Assembly (NCBI RefSeq): GCF_000974985.2
Contig: NZ_LAVA02000042.1
Span: 1 to 64,000 of the forward strand
Direction: 5' to 3'
Length of the DNA stretch: 64,000 nucleotides
From: Streptomyces mangrovisoli
GTDB taxonomy: Bacteria; Actinomycetota; Actinomycetes; Streptomycetales; Streptomycetaceae
The stretch's first letter is position 1, and each line of letters starts with the position of its first letter. The position numbers and the translations under genes are program-made. Under the pieces are notes generated by a model, which saw only the letters and a program-made list of their open reading frames with translations, was not told where the DNA came from and did no database searches. Positions 17,798-26,260 of this stretch are shown piece after piece.

Positions 17798-19141
17798 ATG
17801 ACACGCGCCATCTCCCTGCACGACGTGAGCAAGACCTACACGCGAGGCGCCCGCGTGGTGGACCGGCTGTCGCTGGACATCGCGCCGGGCGAGTTCCTCG
17901 TGCTGCTCGGCCCGTCCGGATGCGGCAAGTCGACCGTGCTGCGCATGATCGCCGGACTGGAGGAGATCACCGAGGGACAGCTCCTGCTCGACGGGGAGCC
18001 GGCCAACGACTGGGCGCCGTCCGGCCGCGACATGGCGATGGTCTTCCAGAACTTCGCCCTCTACCCGACCATGACCAGCCGCGACAACATCGGCTTCCCG
18101 CTGCGCATCGAGACGCCCGGCGCCGATCCGCGCGACCGGGTCGACGCGACCGCGCGGATGCTCGGCATCGAGGACCTCCTCGACCGCTTCCCGAGCCAGC
18201 TCTCCGGCGGCGAACGGCAGCGCGTGGCCATGGGCCGGGCCATCGCCCGCCACCCGTCCGCGTTCCTGATGGACGAGCCGCTGTCCAACCTCGACGCCAA
18301 GCTCCGCAACCGGCTGCGCGCCGAAATAGCCAAGCTCACCCAGGAGTTGGGTGTCACCACGGTGTACGTCACCCACGACCAGGCCGAGGCCATGTCGCTC
18401 GGCGACCGGGTCGCCGTGCTGCGCGGCGGGCTGCTCCAGCAGATCGGCAGTCCCCGCGAGGTCTACGCCCTGCCCCGCAACGTCTTCGTCGCCGCCTTCA
18501 TCGGGACCCCGCGGATCAACCTGCTGCGCGGCCTGGTACGCGCGCCGCTCGACGGGGCGATGACCATCAGCCTGGGCAAGCAGTATCTGCGGCTTCCCGA
18601 ACCGCTGTCCCTGGACCACCAGTTGCTCCGCGTGCAGCAGGGGCGCGAGGTGATCGTCGGGCTGCGGTCGGAGGCGGTGCGGATCGCCAAGCCGTCCGCT
18701 GCGCGCGCCGGGGAGGTCGTGCTCACCGGGCTGGTGGAACACGTGGAGTTCCAGGGCCACGAGGTGCTGGTGCACTTCAACACCGGTTCGCGGCCGGCCG
18801 TCGTACCGGAGCTGGAGGCGCCGCGGCCGAGTGAGCGGCCGGTGCGGCGGCGGCGCCGGGAGGGGGCGGGGGTGCTCGACCGGCTGAAGGGGCGGGCGGG
18901 GGCGCTCCGCGCGGGGCCGGTGGTGGTGCTGGATCAGCCGGACGGCGACGAGGGGGGCGGTGCGGCCTCGCCCGAGCCGCGGCTGCCGGGGGATCTCGTG
19001 GTGCGGACCACGCCGGACATCCGGTTGCGGCACGGGATGCAGGTGCCGTTGCTGGTGGACATCGGGCATCTGTTCGTCTTCGACCAGCATGGGGAGCGGA
19101 TCTGTCCGTCGCCGGACAGATTGCCGGACCTGGACGCGTGA
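17798..19141 (+). CDS. ABC transporter ATPase, MalK/MsiK/UgpC type
   Basis: A 447-residue ATPase of the carbohydrate importer class. The Walker A LLGPSGCGKST, Q-loop MVFQNFALYP, signature LSGGERQRVAMGRA, Walker B AFLMDEPLSNLDAKL and switch His VTHDQAEAMS are all intact. The C-terminal TOBE-like regulatory part (from ~residue 240) is extended by a basic low-complexity insert (RPVRRRRREGAG) not usual in MsiK. No permease or binding-protein gene is adjacent, as for MsiK, which serves several sugar importers. Multi-transporter service is therefore an inference. The frame is open upstream through the repeat region; ATG 17798 is where homology begins. Confidence 0.88.
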   Translation: MTRAISLHDVSKTYTRGARVVDRLSLDIAPGEFLVLLGPSGCGKSTVLRMIAGLEEITEGQLLLDGEPANDWAPSGRDMAMVFQNFALYPTMTSRDNIGFPLRIETPGADPRDRVDATARMLGIEDLLDRFPSQLSGGERQRVAMGRAIARHPSAFLMDEPLSNLDAKLRNRLRAEIAKLTQELGVTTVYVTHDQAEAMSLGDRVAVLRGGLLQQIGSPREVYALPRNVFVAAFIGTPRINLLRGLVRAPLDGAMTISLGKQYLRLPEPLSLDHQLLRVQQGREVIVGLRSEAVRIAKPSAARAGEVVLTGLVEHVEFQGHEVLVHFNTGSRPAVVPELEAPRPSERPVRRRRREGAGVLDRLKGRAGALRAGPVVVLDQPDGDEGGGAASPEPRLPGDLVVRTTPDIRLRHGMQVPLLVDIGHLFVFDQHGERICPSPDRLPDLDA

Positions 19142-19165
19142 CGGCTCTCCGGCCGTGGCGTGCTG

Positions 19166-19185
19166 CCGGGGGCTGCCGCCCCCGG
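19166..19185 (+). terminator. Hairpin after the ABC ATPase gene
   Basis: CCGGGGGC TGCC GCCCCCGG: 8-bp perfect stem and 4-base loop, 24 bp after the stop. It lacks a U-tract, as is usual in Streptomyces. Confidence 0.6.
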
Positions 19186-19250
19186 GACCCCCGCTCGGGC
19201 GGCGGGCGGGCCGAACGTGCCTATGGTGGCGGGAGACGTCTGGCGCCGGA

Positions 19251-19269
19251 AAACTATCGCCGCTAGTTT
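19251..19269. promoter_or_regulatory. TetR operator-like palindrome upstream of aldehyde dehydrogenase
   Basis: AAACTATCGCCGCTAGTTT: perfect AAACTA / TAGTTT arms, 40 bp before the ATG. It is nearly the same as AAACTAGCAGTGCTAATTT at 24479-24497 beside a TetR gene, so that regulator may control both. Confidence 0.6.
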
Positions 19270-19308
19270 GTGTGTCCGGACGACTCGGTCCGCCCGGGAG
19301 GAACAGTG

Positions 19309-20697
19309 ATGAAGGCACACGACGCCCTGTACGTGGACGGCGCCTGGCGCCCCGCCTCGGGGCCGGAGCTGATCGACGTGGTGAATCCGGCCGACGAGCA
19401 GGTCATCGGCCAGGTTCCCGCCGCCACCGCCGAGGACGTGGACACCGCCGTACGGGCCGCCCGCGCCGCACTCCCCGGCTGGGCCGCGACTCCGCCCGCC
19501 GAGCGGGCCGCCCGACTGACCGCCCTGCGGGACGCCCTCGCCGCCCGCAAGGATGAGATCGCCGATACGGTCACCGCGGAGCTCGGCTCGCCGCTCTCGT
19601 TCTCGAAGAACGTGCACGCGGCCGTGCCCGTCGCCGTCGCCGGTTCCTACGCGGAGCTGGCCGCGTCGTACGCCTTCGAGGAGCGGATCGGCAACTCGGT
19701 CGTGCACCACGAGCCGGTCGGCGTGGTCGGCGCCATCACGCCCTGGAACTACCCGCTCCACCAGATCGTCGCCAAGGTCGCCCCGGCGCTCGCCGCGGGC
19801 TGCACCGTCGTGCTGAAGCCCGCCGAGGACACCCCGCTGGTGGCGCAGCTGTTCGCCGAGGCGGTGCACGAAGCCGGCGTCCCCGCGGGTGTGTTCAACC
19901 TCGTCACCGGCCTCGGGCCGGTCGCCGGGCAGGCGCTGGCGGAGCACCCCGGCGTCGACCTGGTCTCCTTCACCGGGTCCACCGCGGTGGGCCGCCGTAT
20001 CGGCGCGATCGCGGGCGCCGCGGTCAAGCGGGTCGCCCTGGAGCTCGGCGGCAAGTCCGCCAACGTCATCCTGCCCAGCGCCGACCTGGCCAAGGCGGTC
20101 AACGTCGGCGTCGCCAACGTGATGTCCAACTCCGGTCAGACGTGCAGCGCGTGGACCCGGATGCTGGTGCACGAGGACCAGTACGACGAGGCCGTCGCGC
20201 TGGCCGCGGCCGCCGCCGCCAAGTACGGCGACCGCATCGGCCCGGTCGTCAACGCCAAGCAGCGCGAGCGGGTGGCCGGTTACATCGACCAGGGCGTCAC
20301 CGAGGGCGCCAGGCTGGTCGCCGGCGGCTCCGAACCGCCGCGCGAGAAGGGCTACTTCGTCAGCCCGACCGTGTTCGCGGACGTCACGCCCGAGATGACG
20401 ATCGCGCAGGAGGAGATCTTCGGCCCGGTGCTGAGCCTGCTGCGCTACCGCGACGAGGAGGACGCCCTGCGCATCGCCAACGGCACGGTGTACGGCCTCG
20501 CGGGCGCGGTGTGGGCGGGCGACGAGGCCGAGGCGGTCGCCTTCGCCCGCCGGATGGACACCGGTCAGGTCGACATCAACGGCGGCCGCTTCAACCCCCT
20601 TGCCCCGTTCGGGGGTTACAAGCAGTCGGGCGTCGGCCGGGAACTCGGCCCGCACGGCCTCACCGAGTACCTCCAGACGAAGTCCTTCCAGTTCTGA
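19309..20697 (+). CDS. NAD(P)-dependent aldehyde dehydrogenase
   Basis: A 462-residue ALDH oxidising an aldehyde to its acid. Cofactor and active-site motifs are intact: [19 protein letters not shown], catalytic Glu in [10 protein letters not shown], nucleophile C279 ([11 protein letters not shown]) and the C-terminal EEIFGPVLS and [16 protein letters not shown] 19309 follows GGGAGGAACA; an upstream in-frame ATG at 19270 lies just beyond the operator and is less likely. The alcohol dehydrogenase gene follows after 34 bp, so the two form an alcohol-to-aldehyde-to-acid operon under the palindrome at 19251. The substrate is not determinable. Confidence 0.94.
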   Translation: MKAHDALYVDGAWRPASGPELIDVVNPADEQVIGQVPAATAEDVDTAVRAARAALPGWAATPPAERAARLTALRDALAARKDEIADTVTAELGSPLSFSKNVHAAVPVAVAGSYAELAASYAFEERIGNSVVHHEPVGVVGAITPWNYPLHQIVAKVAPALAAGCTVVLKPAEDTPLVAQLFAEAVHEAGVPAGVFNLVTGLGPVAGQALAEHPGVDLVSFTGSTAVGRRIGAIAGAAVKRVALELGGKSANVILPSADLAKAVNVGVANVMSNSGQTCSAWTRMLVHEDQYDEAVALAAAAAAKYGDRIGPVVNAKQRERVAGYIDQGVTEGARLVAGGSEPPREKGYFVSPTVFADVTPEMTIAQEEIFGPVLSLLRYRDEEDALRIANGTVYGLAGAVWAGDEAEAVAFARRMDTGQVDINGGRFNPLAPFGGYKQSGVGRELGPHGLTEYLQTKSFQF

Positions 20698-20731
20698 TCC
20701 CCGTTCCTGATCCAGGTTGGAGTCGCGCCCC

Positions 20732-21814
20732 ATGACCGTACGTGCCGCCGTCCTGCCCGCCGTCGGTGCCCCGCTGGAGATCACCGCGATCGAGCTGCCC
20801 GCACCCGGCCCCGGCCAGGTCCGGGTGCGCCTCGCCGCCGCGGGGGTCTGCCACTCCGACCTGTCCCTGACGAACGGCACCATGCGGGTGCCGGTCCCGG
20901 CGGTCCTCGGCCACGAGGGCGCGGGCACGGTCGTCGCGGTCGGCGAGGGCGTCACCCACCTGGCGCCCGGCGCCGAGGTCGTCCTCAACTGGGCTCCCTC
21001 CTGCGGCCGTTGTCACGCCTGCTCGCTCGGGGAGGTCTGGCTGTGCGCCAACGCCCTGAACGGCGCCGCCGAGGTGTACGCCCGCACCGCCGACGGCACC
21101 GACCTGCACCCCGGCCTGAACGTCGCCGCGTTCGCCGAGGAGACGGTCGTCCCCGCGCACTGCGCCCTGCCGCTGCCCGCCGGGGTGCCGCTCACCGACG
21201 CGGCGCTGCTCGGCTGCGCGGTCCTCACCGGCTACGGCGCCGTCCACCACTCCGCCCAGGTCCGCCCCGGTGAGACGGTCGCCGTGTTCGGCGTGGGCGG
21301 GGTGGGGCTCGCGACCCTCCAGGCCGCCCGGATCGCCGGAGCGGAGAAGATCGTGGCGGTCGACGTCTCCCCGGCCAAGGAGGAACTTGCTCGCGCGGCC
21401 GGGGCGACGGAGTTCCTCGTCGCCTCCGACGACACCCCGCGCACGATCCGCGGCCTCACCGGCAAGCAGGGCGTCGACGTCGCCGTCGAGTGTGTGGGCC
21501 GCGCGGTCAGCATTCGCGCGGCCTGGGACTCCACGCGGCGGGGCGGCCGTACGACGGTGGTCGGCATCGGCGGCAAGAGCGAACAGGTCACCTTCAACGC
21601 CCTGGAGATCTTCCACTGGGGTCGCACCCTCGCGGGCTGCGTCTACGGCAACTCCGACCCGGCCGCCGACCTGCCGGTGCTCGCGGAACACGTGCGCGCG
21701 GGCCGGCTCGACCTCGGGGCGCTGGTGACCGAGCGGATCGGTCTGGAGGGGATCCCGGCGGCGTTCGCGAACATGGAGGCGGGCAAGGGCGGACGGGCAC
21801 TGGTGGTGTTCTGA
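20732..21814 (+). CDS. Zinc-dependent alcohol dehydrogenase (class III-like MDR)
   Basis: A 360-residue medium-chain dehydrogenase. Catalytic zinc ligands are in GVCHSDLS and GHEGAGTV; the structural-zinc lobe has Cys in CGRCHACSLGEVWLC. The Rossmann motif is VFGVGGVGLATLQAARIAGA, followed by the NAD-selective Asp in VAVDVS. The mid-region FAEETVVPAHCALPLP is typical of the AdhC/mycothiol- or glutathione-dependent branch. Its place directly behind aldehyde dehydrogenase suggests sequential oxidation of one alcohol. I use ATG 20732; a TTG at 20717 is in frame. Confidence 0.92.
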   Translation: MTVRAAVLPAVGAPLEITAIELPAPGPGQVRVRLAAAGVCHSDLSLTNGTMRVPVPAVLGHEGAGTVVAVGEGVTHLAPGAEVVLNWAPSCGRCHACSLGEVWLCANALNGAAEVYARTADGTDLHPGLNVAAFAEETVVPAHCALPLPAGVPLTDAALLGCAVLTGYGAVHHSAQVRPGETVAVFGVGGVGLATLQAARIAGAEKIVAVDVSPAKEELARAAGATEFLVASDDTPRTIRGLTGKQGVDVAVECVGRAVSIRAAWDSTRRGGRTTVVGIGGKSEQVTFNALEIFHWGRTLAGCVYGNSDPAADLPVLAEHVRAGRLDLGALVTERIGLEGIPAAFANMEAGKGGRALVVF

Positions 21815-21831
21815 CGGGTCCGCGCGAACCC

Positions 21832-21858
21832 CGGCCCGTGTTCCGCGGGTCCGGGCCG
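21832..21858. terminator. Hairpin between convergent genes
   Basis: CGGCCCG (21832-21838) and CGGGCCG (21852-21858) flank a 13-base loop between the convergent alcohol dehydrogenase and EamA genes. The stem is short, so this is tentative. Confidence 0.4.
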
Positions 21859-21870
21859 ACCCCGGCCCGC

Positions 21871-22836
21871 TCAGCCGACCTCCTCCGGCTCCCGTCGCGC
21901 GGCCGGTGTCGCGGACCCGTTCCCGTCGCCCCCGCCGGCCCGGCGCCGGGAGCGCGACACCGCCACGCCCGCCAGGCACAGCACACCGCCGCCGAGCGTG
22001 AGCGCCCCCGGCACCTCGCCCAGCGCCAGCCACGACATCAGCACCACCAGCGCGGGCACGGCGTACGTCGTCGCGCCCATGCGGCTGGCCGTCGTACGGG
22101 CCAGGGCGTACGCCCAGGTGGTGAACGCCAGCGCGGTCGGGAAGACGCCCAGGTACACCATGTTGAGGGTGGCCGGCAGCGGGGCGCGGGCCGCCTCGTG
22201 CGCCAGCTGCCCCGCGAACGGCAGGCACGCGACCGCGCCGGTGAGGCAGCCGAACGTCGTCACCTGCAAGGCGCTGCCGTGCGCGAGGGCCGGCTTCTGG
22301 GCGACGACCCCGCAGGCGTACGCGACCGCCGCGAGCAGGCAGAGCGCCACCCCAAGAACTGAAGAACCGCCCCCGCCGGACATCGACAGACCCACGGTCA
22401 CCGCCCCGGCGAACGACACCGCCATCCCCGCGAGCAGCCGCGGCGGCATCGGGTCGCCCAGCAGCCGGGCCCCGAGCAGGGCGATCAGGAGCGGGCCGAC
22501 GTTCACGACGAGCGCCGCGGTACCGGCGTCCACCTGCTGCTCGCCCCAGTTCAGGACCACCATGTAGAAGCCGAACCAGAGCAGGCCGGACAGCGCGATG
22601 CCGCGCCACGCCGCGCGCGGCGGCCACCCGCCGCGCCGCAGCAGCCAGAGCAGCCCGAGCGTGAGGGAGCCCGCGAGCAGCCGTCCGAGCGCGAGCGCGC
22701 CCGGCGAGTACGCGGAGCCCGCGCTGCGGATCGACACGAAGGCCGAGGCCCACAGCACGACGGTCACCGCGGCCGCGGCGGCCGCGAGCGGCGCCGCGGG
22801 GCGGGCCGCCGCGGCGGGCGAGGAGGCGTTCATCAT
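21871..22836 (-). CDS. EamA/DMT superfamily transporter
   Basis: A 321-residue membrane protein with ten predicted hydrophobic helices in two EamA halves (start AAAVTVVLWASAFVSIRSAGSAYSP, repeated pattern later as VYLGVFPTALAFTTWAYALARTTASRMGATTYAVPALVVLMSW). It is a drug/metabolite or amino-acid exporter by family. The C-terminal tail is Arg/Gly-rich and cytosolic. Two adjacent ATGs (22836 and 22833) follow GGGAGC. The ArsR gene lies just upstream on the same strand, separated by a palindromic repeat that may insulate it. Confidence 0.88.
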   Translation of the reverse strand: MMNASSPAAAARPAAPLAAAAAAVTVVLWASAFVSIRSAGSAYSPGALALGRLLAGSLTLGLLWLLRRGGWPPRAAWRGIALSGLLWFGFYMVVLNWGEQQVDAGTAALVVNVGPLLIALLGARLLGDPMPPRLLAGMAVSFAGAVTVGLSMSGGGGSSVLGVALCLLAAVAYACGVVAQKPALAHGSALQVTTFGCLTGAVACLPFAGQLAHEAARAPLPATLNMVYLGVFPTALAFTTWAYALARTTASRMGATTYAVPALVVLMSWLALGEVPGALTLGGGVLCLAGVAVSRSRRRAGGGDGNGSATPAARREPEEVG

Positions 22837-22966
22837 GCTCCCGAGGTTAGGAGTGGGAAGGACAAGGATCCGGCGAATTTCGGACACCAGGACACCGGGA
22901 CGGCGGGAGGCCAGGTGGGTGGTGGCGTGCCGCTCAGCACTTCGGGCGCGGCCCCGTCGTGGCTGC

Positions 22967-23011
22967 TCGCGCAGTTCCCCGCGCCCCTCAGGGGCGCGGG
23001 GAACTGCGCGA
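22967..23011. repeat. Dispersed palindromic element, copy 4
   Basis: Perfect 22-bp arms (22967-22988 and 22990-23011) meet almost without a loop. Outer-arm remnants flank it (CCCCACCGGGCCGCGG at 23017-23032). It lies at the 3' end of the ArsR gene (stop at 23045). Confidence 0.93.
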
Positions 23012-23044
23012 TCAAGCCCCACCGGGCCGCGGCCGAACGCCGAC

Positions 23045-23764
23045 TCAGCGCAGCGCCGTCGCCGTCAAACCCAGCAGGCGCGCCAGGGCGCTCTCGCCCG
23101 CCGGGGTCACCCGGACCGCGCGCCCGGAGCCGACGCGTTCGCACCAGCCGGTGTCCAGGGCGTGCCGGCACAGGGCCGCGCCCGCGGTCCCCGCGAGATG
23201 CGGCCGGCGCTCGGTCCAGTCGAGGCAGCCGCGGGCGAGCGGGCGCCGGCCGCGGCGCTCCAGGGCGATCCCGGCCGAGCCGAACCACGCCAGCCCCGCG
23301 TCCGTCAGCGCGAACCCCGTGTCCTGGCGCAGCAGCCCGCGCTCGGTCAGCGCGTCGGTGACCGCGATGCCGAGCCGTCCGGCGAGGTGGTCGTAGCAGG
23401 TGCGGCCGCGGGCCATCGCGGCGGAGGCGGACGACTCGCGCAGGGTGCGCGGCCGCGCGCGGGCGCCGGGCCCCGCCTGGGCGGCCAGCTCCTCCAGCAG
23501 TTCGGCGACGCGTGCGTCCGCGAGGCGTACGTACCGGTGCCTGCCCTGGCGTTCCTCGGCGAGCAGTCCGCCCGCGACCAGCTTGGCCAGATGCCCGCTG
23601 AGCGTGGACGGCGCGACACCCGCGTGCCGGGCCAGCTCGCCCGCCGTCCACGCCCGGCCGTCGAGCAGCGCCAGCAGGCAGGCCGCGCGCGTCTCGTCGG
23701 CGAGCAGCCCGGCGAGCGCGGCGAGACCGGGAGCCTGGGGGTCCTTGGGGGGCGTGCGCGTCAT
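23045..23764 (-). CDS. ArsR family winged-helix regulator
   Basis: A 239-residue regulator. The N-terminal wHTH (~15-90) reads LAGLLADETRAACLLALLDGRAWTAGELARHAGVAPSTLSGHLAKLVAGGLLAEERQGRHRYVRLAD in the usual ArsR order. A second ~140-residue helical domain follows (SSASAAMARGRTCYDHLAGRLG ... CLDWTERRPHLAG), longer than minimal ArsR proteins and typical of a Streptomyces subgroup paired with EamA or MFS genes. No metal-binding CxC box is seen in the DNA helix, so the ligand is probably not a metal. It likely controls the EamA gene. Confidence 0.88.
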   Translation of the reverse strand: MTRTPPKDPQAPGLAALAGLLADETRAACLLALLDGRAWTAGELARHAGVAPSTLSGHLAKLVAGGLLAEERQGRHRYVRLADARVAELLEELAAQAGPGARARPRTLRESSASAAMARGRTCYDHLAGRLGIAVTDALTERGLLRQDTGFALTDAGLAWFGSAGIALERRGRRPLARGCLDWTERRPHLAGTAGAALCRHALDTGWCERVGSGRAVRVTPAGESALARLLGLTATALR

Positions 23765-23810
23765 ACGCCCAGGATGCGCCCGGCACGGTTCGGCGGACGC
23801 CGAAGTGTGC

Positions 23811-24452
23811 TCAGTCCGCGTCCGCGACCCGTGTGAACTGCTGCGAGAGCCCGTCCAGCAGGGCGGTCAGGCCGGTCTCGAAGGCGCGCTCGTCGATCTT
23901 CTCCTGCTGCTCGGCGAGGAGGTGCGCCTGCCCGAGATGGGGGTAGTCGGCAGGGTCGTAGGCAGTGGCGTCGTCGACGAAGCCGCCGGCGAACGAACCG
24001 AGCGCGGAGCCCATGATGAAGTACCGCATCAGCGCGCCGATCGAGGTCGCCTGCGAGGGCGGCCAGCCCGCGCGGACCATCCCGCCGTAGACGGCGTCGG
24101 CGAGCCGGAGCGCGGCCGGGCGCCGGCCGGGTCCGCGGGCGAGCACGGGGACGATGTTCGGGTGGTCGCGCAGCGCGGCGCGGTAGGAGACGGCCCAGTC
24201 GTGCAGCGCGGTCCGCCACTCCCGCCCGCCCTCGAACATCGACAGGTCGACCTGGGCGCTCACCGAGTCGGCGACCGCCTCCAGGATCTCGTCCTTGGTG
24301 CGGAAGTGGTTGTAGAGGGAGGGGCCGCTGACGCCCAGCTCGGCGGCGAGCCGGCGGGTGGAGACGGCGGCGAGGCCCTCCGCGTCCACGAGTTCCCTAG
24401 CCGTGGTGATGATCCGGTCGGTGCTGAGGAGGGGCTTGCGCGGTCGGGCCAT
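23811..24452 (-). CDS. TetR family regulator, divergent from acyl-CoA dehydrogenase
   Basis: A 213-residue TetR protein. DNA-binding domain ~10-60 (RIITTARELVDAEGLAAVSTRRLAAELGVSGPSLYNHFRTKDEILEAVADS), then a TetR C-terminal ligand domain (ALRDHPNIVPVLARGPGRRPAALRLADAVYGGMVRAGW). It is divergent from the acyl-CoA dehydrogenase, and a 19-bp palindrome lies between them at 24479. ATG 24452 begins the conserved MARPRK; an ATG at 24461 is an alternative. It probably senses an acyl-CoA. Confidence 0.9.
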   Translation of the reverse strand: MARPRKPLLSTDRIITTARELVDAEGLAAVSTRRLAAELGVSGPSLYNHFRTKDEILEAVADSVSAQVDLSMFEGGREWRTALHDWAVSYRAALRDHPNIVPVLARGPGRRPAALRLADAVYGGMVRAGWPPSQATSIGALMRYFIMGSALGSFAGGFVDDATAYDPADYPHLGQAHLLAEQQEKIDERAFETGLTALLDGLSQQFTRVADAD

Positions 24453-24478
24453 GGCGCACATAGTAGGGCTGCACCCTG

Positions 24479-24497
24479 AAACTAGCAGTGCTAATTT
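24479..24497. promoter_or_regulatory. TetR operator-like palindrome
   Basis: AAACTAGCAGTGCTAATTT, near-perfect dyad in an AT-rich pocket, 18 bp upstream of the TetR start at 24461 and 118 bp before the acyl-CoA dehydrogenase. It matches the palindrome at 19251. Confidence 0.65.
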
Positions 24498-24499
24498 AA

Positions 24500-24535
24500 A
24501 TGTACGGATTTCAATGTACGGATTTCGAGGTACGG
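24500..24535. repeat. 14-bp direct repeats in the divergent promoter region
   Basis: ATGTACGGATTTCA (24500-24513), ATGTACGGATTTCG (24514-24527) and a partial third unit AGGTACGG (24528-24535). They could be binding sites for an activator of the acyl-CoA dehydrogenase, or slippage products. Confidence 0.7.
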
Positions 24536-24614
24536 CGCCGAGGGCGGTGCCGTACGGATCCGCACCGAGCCCCGCCCCGCCGTCCGTGAACGCCGTCCGT
24601 GAGGTGATCCCGTC

Positions 24615-25766
24615 GTGAACCTGGAGCTCAGCGAGGAGCAGGCCGATGTCCGCCGGCTCGCCCGGGACTTCGTCGAGCGCGAGGTCGCGCCCTACGCCAC
24701 CGCCTGGGACCGGGCCGAGGAGGTCGACCGTTCGATCGTGAAGAAGCTCGGCGAGGTCGGCTTCCTGGGCCTGACCATCGACGAGTCCCACGGCGGCAGC
24801 GGCGGCGACCATCTCGCGTACTGCCTGGTCACGGAGGAGCTGGGGCGTGGCGACTCCGCGGTCCGCGGCATCGTGTCCGTCTCCCTCGGGCTGGTCGCCA
24901 AGACGATCGCGGCCTGGGGCGACGACGAGCAGAAGCGGCGCTGGCTGCCCGGCCTCACCTCGGGCGCGTACGTCGGCTGCTTTGGCCTGACCGAGCCCGG
25001 CACCGGGTCCGACGCGGGCAGCCTGGCCACCCGCGCCGTACGCGACGGCGGCGACTACGTCATCAACGGCACCAAGATGTTCATCACCAACGGCACCTGG
25101 GCCGACGTGGTGCTGCTCTTCGCCCGCTCCACCGACGCCCCCGGCCACAAGGGCGTCTCCGCGTTCCTCGTGCCGGCCGACAGCCCCGGCCTGACCCGCC
25201 GCCCGGTCCACGGCAAGCTCGGCCTGCGCGGCCAGGCCACCGCCGAACTGGTCCTGGAGGACGTCCGGGTGCCCGCCTCCGCGCTGCTGGGCGAGGAGGG
25301 CAAGGGCTTCTCGGTCGCGATGTCGGCCCTCGCCAAGGGCCGGATGTCGGTCGCCGCGGGCTGTGTCGGCATAGCCCAGGCGGCGCTGGACGCGGCGGTG
25401 CGGTACGCGGGGGAGCGGGAGCAGTTCGGCAAGACCATCGCCCACCACCAGCTGGTGCAGGAGCTGATCAGCGACATCGCCGTCGACGTGGACGCGGCCC
25501 GGCTGCTGACCTGGCGGGTGGCCGATCTCATCGACCGCGGGCGGCCGTTCGCCGTCGAGTCGTCCAAGGCGAAGCTGTTCGCCTCCGAGGCCGCGGTGCG
25601 CGCGGCGAACAACGCGCTCCAGGTCCACGGCGGTTACGGCTACATCGACGAGTACCCGGCGGGCAAGCTCCTGCGCGACGCCCGGGTGATGACCCTCTAC
25701 GAGGGCACCAGCCAGATCCAGAAGCTGGTCATCGGCCGCGCGCTCACGGGGGTCTCCGCGTTCTGA
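24615..25766 (+). CDS. Acyl-CoA dehydrogenase
   Basis: A 383-residue FAD enzyme introducing the alpha,beta double bond into acyl-CoAs. The family landmarks are present: CFGLTEPGTGSDAGS (FAD/substrate loop), YVINGTKMFITNG, and catalytic glutamate E363 in LYEGTSQIQKLVIGRAL. Length is standard and the gene is intact. The GTG start follows GAGGTGATCCCGTC. It is divergent from a TetR gene whose likely operator is between them. Confidence 0.94.
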   Translation: MNLELSEEQADVRRLARDFVEREVAPYATAWDRAEEVDRSIVKKLGEVGFLGLTIDESHGGSGGDHLAYCLVTEELGRGDSAVRGIVSVSLGLVAKTIAAWGDDEQKRRWLPGLTSGAYVGCFGLTEPGTGSDAGSLATRAVRDGGDYVINGTKMFITNGTWADVVLLFARSTDAPGHKGVSAFLVPADSPGLTRRPVHGKLGLRGQATAELVLEDVRVPASALLGEEGKGFSVAMSALAKGRMSVAAGCVGIAQAALDAAVRYAGEREQFGKTIAHHQLVQELISDIAVDVDAARLLTWRVADLIDRGRPFAVESSKAKLFASEAAVRAANNALQVHGGYGYIDEYPAGKLLRDARVMTLYEGTSQIQKLVIGRALTGVSAF

Positions 25767-25782
25767 CCACGGCGGAGCCGGG

Positions 25783-25800
25783 GCGTACTTCTGAGTACGC
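25783..25800. promoter_or_regulatory. Hairpin/dyad between acyl-CoA dehydrogenase and yiaA-like gene
   Basis: GCGTACT TCTG AGTACGC, 7-bp perfect arms, followed by another AGTACG at 25806. It starts 17 bp after the dehydrogenase stop, so it could be a terminator or an operator of the next gene. Confidence 0.45.
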
Positions 25801-25854
25801 GTCTGAGTACGGCGACGGATGTCCCCGCGGGCCGCGCGGGGCCACGCTTCTGCC

Positions 25855-26142
25855 ATGAGTGACACACCAGTCAAGCAGCAGACCACGGCCGCGTACCACG
25901 GGCAGGCCATCGCCTCCTTCGCGATCGCCATGGCGGCCACGGCCATCGGCATCTACCGGCTGGACACCGACGCCTGGGTCCGTGCCTTCCTGGCCGTCTC
26001 GGTCCTCTACCTCGTCACCTCCGCGTTCACCCTGGCCAAGGTGGTCCGGGACCGCCAGGAGGCCGGGCAGATCGTCAGCCGCGTGGACCAGGCGCGCCTG
26101 GAGAAGCTGCTGGCCGACCACGACCCCTTCGAGAAGCTCTGA
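25855..26142 (+). CDS. YiaA/YiaB family inner-membrane protein
   Basis: A 95-residue protein with two hydrophobic helices (GQAIASFAIAMAATAIGIYRL and FLAVSVLYLVTSAFTLAKVVRDRQE), the YiaAB two-helix domain. The tail ARLEKLLADHDPFEKL is charged and cytosolic. Function is not known for the family. ATG 25855 has no clear Shine-Dalgarno; the frame runs upstream to 25819 but the family start is MSDTPVKQQTTAAYHGQ. Confidence 0.82.
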   Translation: MSDTPVKQQTTAAYHGQAIASFAIAMAATAIGIYRLDTDAWVRAFLAVSVLYLVTSAFTLAKVVRDRQEAGQIVSRVDQARLEKLLADHDPFEKL

Positions 26143-26260
26143 GCGACCACGCAGGCTGAGCGCCCGCTCGTCCTCGGCGGTGTGCGGGCACGCACGCTAA
26201 GCGCCCGCTCACCTTGGGCGGTATGGTGTAGCTCCTGTCACCGAGAGGGGCGAGCGAGCG

